Shown: positions 62,259 to 64,000 of the stretch, one piece after another
Layout of the letters: each line of letters starts with the position of its first letter
Numbering within the stretch: position 1 is the first letter of the stretch
Assembly (NCBI GenBank): GCA_938083085.1
Contig: CALLKX010000017.1
Span: 1-64,000 of the forward strand
Direction of reading: 5' to 3'
DNA: 64,000 nt
Source: an uncultured bacterium
GTDB lineage: Bacteria > Planctomycetota > UBA1135 > GCA-002686595
Notes under the pieces: model-generated
What the model was told of the DNA's origin: nothing
The model's database searches: none
The model's input: the letters and a program-made list of their open reading frames with translations, nothing else
Made by a program: the position numbers and the translations under genes

Positions 62259-64000
62259 ATGCACATGCCCCTCATCGCCAGCTTCGGACCGCGCGTCCTT
62301 GCTGCGCTGATCCTCACCAGCACTGCCTCTGCCCAGGAGCCTGCCAAGCTCCACCGTCTCCAGGACCTGTCCCGAGCGCCTATCCACGCGGGCACGTTCC
62401 ATGTGGCCACCGGGCAATTCCAGCCCGCGCTCTCGCCTGGAGGCGGTCTCGACGGTCCCGCCGGTGCCGAAACGATCTACCGGAACAACTTCTACTCGGC
62501 GGTGTTCCTCGACATCAACGCGAGGTACCTCGTCATCGATGAGGGGAGGCTCCCGAGCACCAGTTCTCCCACGACGTCGCTCCCGTACCCGAGCGTCACG
62601 GGGCTCACGGACAGCTACCAGATCAACAACATCCAACTCGGCTACGCCACCGACTCCGTGGGTCAGGGGACGGCCCAGCTGACGCTCTATGAGCAGTACC
62701 GCCCCTGTACCAACCCGGTCGGAACGCAGACGCCGCTCCTGGACCTGACGATCGTTGGGCTTCCCGGCACGGTCACTCCCGGCGAGCTCACGCCCTACAC
62801 GTTCGACATCGACTTCTCTGGCTTCGAGTTCTGCGTCAGGGCCGATGGGGACGGGACCTTTGATGGGGACGCCTATGACTTTTTTGGGTGGGGCCTCGAG
62901 ATGAGCGCGGATGCGGGCTCCATGATCGGGCCGCTGATCGGCGCGCGCCCCGGCTCCCTCGCCCCAACGGGCGAGGGAACCGCCTTCAGCAACCCATCCG
63001 CCACGACGGCCTCCGGGCTGTACTCCATCGACCAAGCCTATGAGGTCGACCTCTCAAGCGGTGCCGAGCGCTGCTTCAACGAGGGCGGATACGACCCGGT
63101 GAACAACAACCCGGCCTTCGCCTCCTTCTGGCTGGTCCTGGGCGCCAACCTCGGCGTCTCCTGCGTCAGCTGCGTCGAAGGGATCGACGACGAGTACGAG
63201 GACAATGACACCTGCGCCACCGCTGTGCCCGTTCCGTCCAATCTGACCACGGGCAACCTGGTCGTCCGCAAGCCGGGGGTTGACGAGGACTTCTACCGGG
63301 TCACCGTGGCCCCGAATTCGAACTTCACTGCGGCGATCTTCTTCGCTGGCTTCGCTGTGGATATCGATCTGTGGCTGATCGACAGCAACTGTGGCGTTCT
63401 GCTCGACGAGTCGGCCGGGGTTTCGGGCACCGAATCGGTGCAGTTCATCAACACGTCCAGCGCGCCGGTCGACGTCATCGTGAACCCCTTCGTCTTTCCC
63501 CAGAGCCAAGCCGAGTGTGGGGACTATTCGTTGGTGCTGACCAACGGAGGTATCGCCAACGACACCTGCGCCAACGCGGCACCGGTCACCAGCGGGGACA
63601 CCCCCTTCGACACGACCTCCGCCACCGACAGCGGTGAGGCGTGGGCCTGCGGGGGGGGCGGCGCACCCGACGCCTGGTTCTCGTACACCGCGGTGAGCTC
63701 CGCGGACCTCAGCATCGCCACCTGCGGATCGGCCTACGACACGGCCCTGCAGGTCTTCGTCGGCAGCTGCGGAGGCCTCATCCCCGTGGCGTGTAACGAC
63801 GACGCCTGTGACCTCCAGAGCCAGATTGACCTCACCGGCCTCTCCGCTGGCGTCACGCTGCTCATCCAGGTCGGCGGCTACGCCGGAAACACAGGAGCCG
63901 GCACCCTCTCGGTGACCGAGGTCCCGCCTCCCGGCCAGCCCGGGAACCCGAGCCCTGCGGACGGCGCAACCGCGGTGTCCGTCAACCAGGATCTCTCATG
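62259..64000 (+). CDS. Large secreted PPC/Ig-like domain protein, partial
   Basis: At least 580 residues from ATG 62259 (ATG 62265 is equally good), open to the window end. The signal peptide FGPRVLAALILTSTASAQ is clear. Residues ~40-300 are beta-rich with a distinctive YRNNFYSAVFLDIN start and Asp/Gly-rich loops (DGDGTFDGDAYDFFGWG). At ~310-420 is a pre-peptidase (PPC) domain introduced by DEYEDNDTCATAVPV and VDEDFYRVTVAPNSNF. At ~430-550 comes a second one, NDTCANAAPVTSGD...DAWFSYTA with paired Cys. The last ~20 residues (PGNPSPADGATAVSV) begin an Ig/fibronectin-type domain that is cut off. Such modular exported proteins are common in planctomycetes. The function is unknown. Confidence 0.82.
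   Translation, partial: MHMPLIASFGPRVLAALILTSTASAQEPAKLHRLQDLSRAPIHAGTFHVATGQFQPALSPGGGLDGPAGAETIYRNNFYSAVFLDINARYLVIDEGRLPSTSSPTTSLPYPSVTGLTDSYQINNIQLGYATDSVGQGTAQLTLYEQYRPCTNPVGTQTPLLDLTIVGLPGTVTPGELTPYTFDIDFSGFEFCVRADGDGTFDGDAYDFFGWGLEMSADAGSMIGPLIGARPGSLAPTGEGTAFSNPSATTASGLYSIDQAYEVDLSSGAERCFNEGGYDPVNNNPAFASFWLVLGANLGVSCVSCVEGIDDEYEDNDTCATAVPVPSNLTTGNLVVRKPGVDEDFYRVTVAPNSNFTAAIFFAGFAVDIDLWLIDSNCGVLLDESAGVSGTESVQFINTSSAPVDVIVNPFVFPQSQAECGDYSLVLTNGGIANDTCANAAPVTSGDTPFDTTSATDSGEAWACGGGGAPDAWFSYTAVSSADLSIATCGSAYDTALQVFVGSCGGLIPVACNDDACDLQSQIDLTGLSAGVTLLIQVGGYAGNTGAGTLSVTEVPPPGQPGNPSPADGATAVSVNQDLS

Overview
This is a strongly G+C-rich, gene-dense bacterial chromosome segment. It carries 51 protein genes that I can support, two of them cut by the window edges. 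I see no rRNA, tRNA, CRISPR array, insertion sequence or prophage. The likely source is a planctomycete (phylum Planctomycetota). The inference rests on three points: a TPR protein ending in two RNA polymerase alpha-CTD-like domains, an endonuclease III-like protein with a lysine/alanine tail, and many secreted lipoproteins of unknown function, including Asp-box and pre-peptidase-like proteins. No rRNA is present to confirm it.

Layout. 1-5085 (minus) is a housekeeping run: murA, ffh, rpsP and an endonuclease III-like gene. 5589-7928 (plus) holds the TPR/alpha-CTD protein and ruvA. 8054-12026 (minus) holds ribD and a large HExxH lipoprotein. 12274-16567 (plus) holds malate dehydrogenase, a membrane protein, and an SGNH-hydrolase/MBOAT pair for polymer acylation. 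miaB follows on minus, then two secreted proteins on plus (18447-20408). 20394-23648 (minus) is an operon of a QueD-like enzyme and a three-part ABC-2 exporter. 23712-24700 is folB-folK. After an SDR and an amidohydrolase comes a five-gene minus operon (32275 down to 26539): coiled-coil lipoprotein, terpene-cyclase-like barrel protein, EboA, EboB (TatD type) and a sialidase-like protein.

32462-44061 (mostly plus) holds proline catabolism (pruA), a methyltransferase, two tandem radical SAM paralogues, an ankyrin protein, a degenerate DapA-like protein, and a lipid-looking group: PlsC-type acyltransferase, NRDE protein, an 882-residue alpha/beta-hydrolase + DedA + ATP-grasp fusion, and an OlsB-like N-acyltransferase. 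44317-48916 holds a giant HExxH protein and a ChaN-like lipoprotein. 48913-52983 is the aerobic benzoyl-CoA epoxide (box) module boxR<>boxC-boxB, with a compact divergent promoter/operator region. 53065-56650 is an SGNH-flippase-SGNH envelope operon. An ALDH7-type dehydrogenase, ettA, a NUDIX hydrolase, a small membrane-anchored protein and the start of a large secreted protein close the window.

Genes are often translationally coupled by GTGA, ATGA or TTGA stop/start overlaps. The most unusual items are the EboA/EboB operon, the three-domain fusion at 40432-43080, the tandem radical SAM pair, the TPR/alpha-CTD protein, and the box regulatory region.
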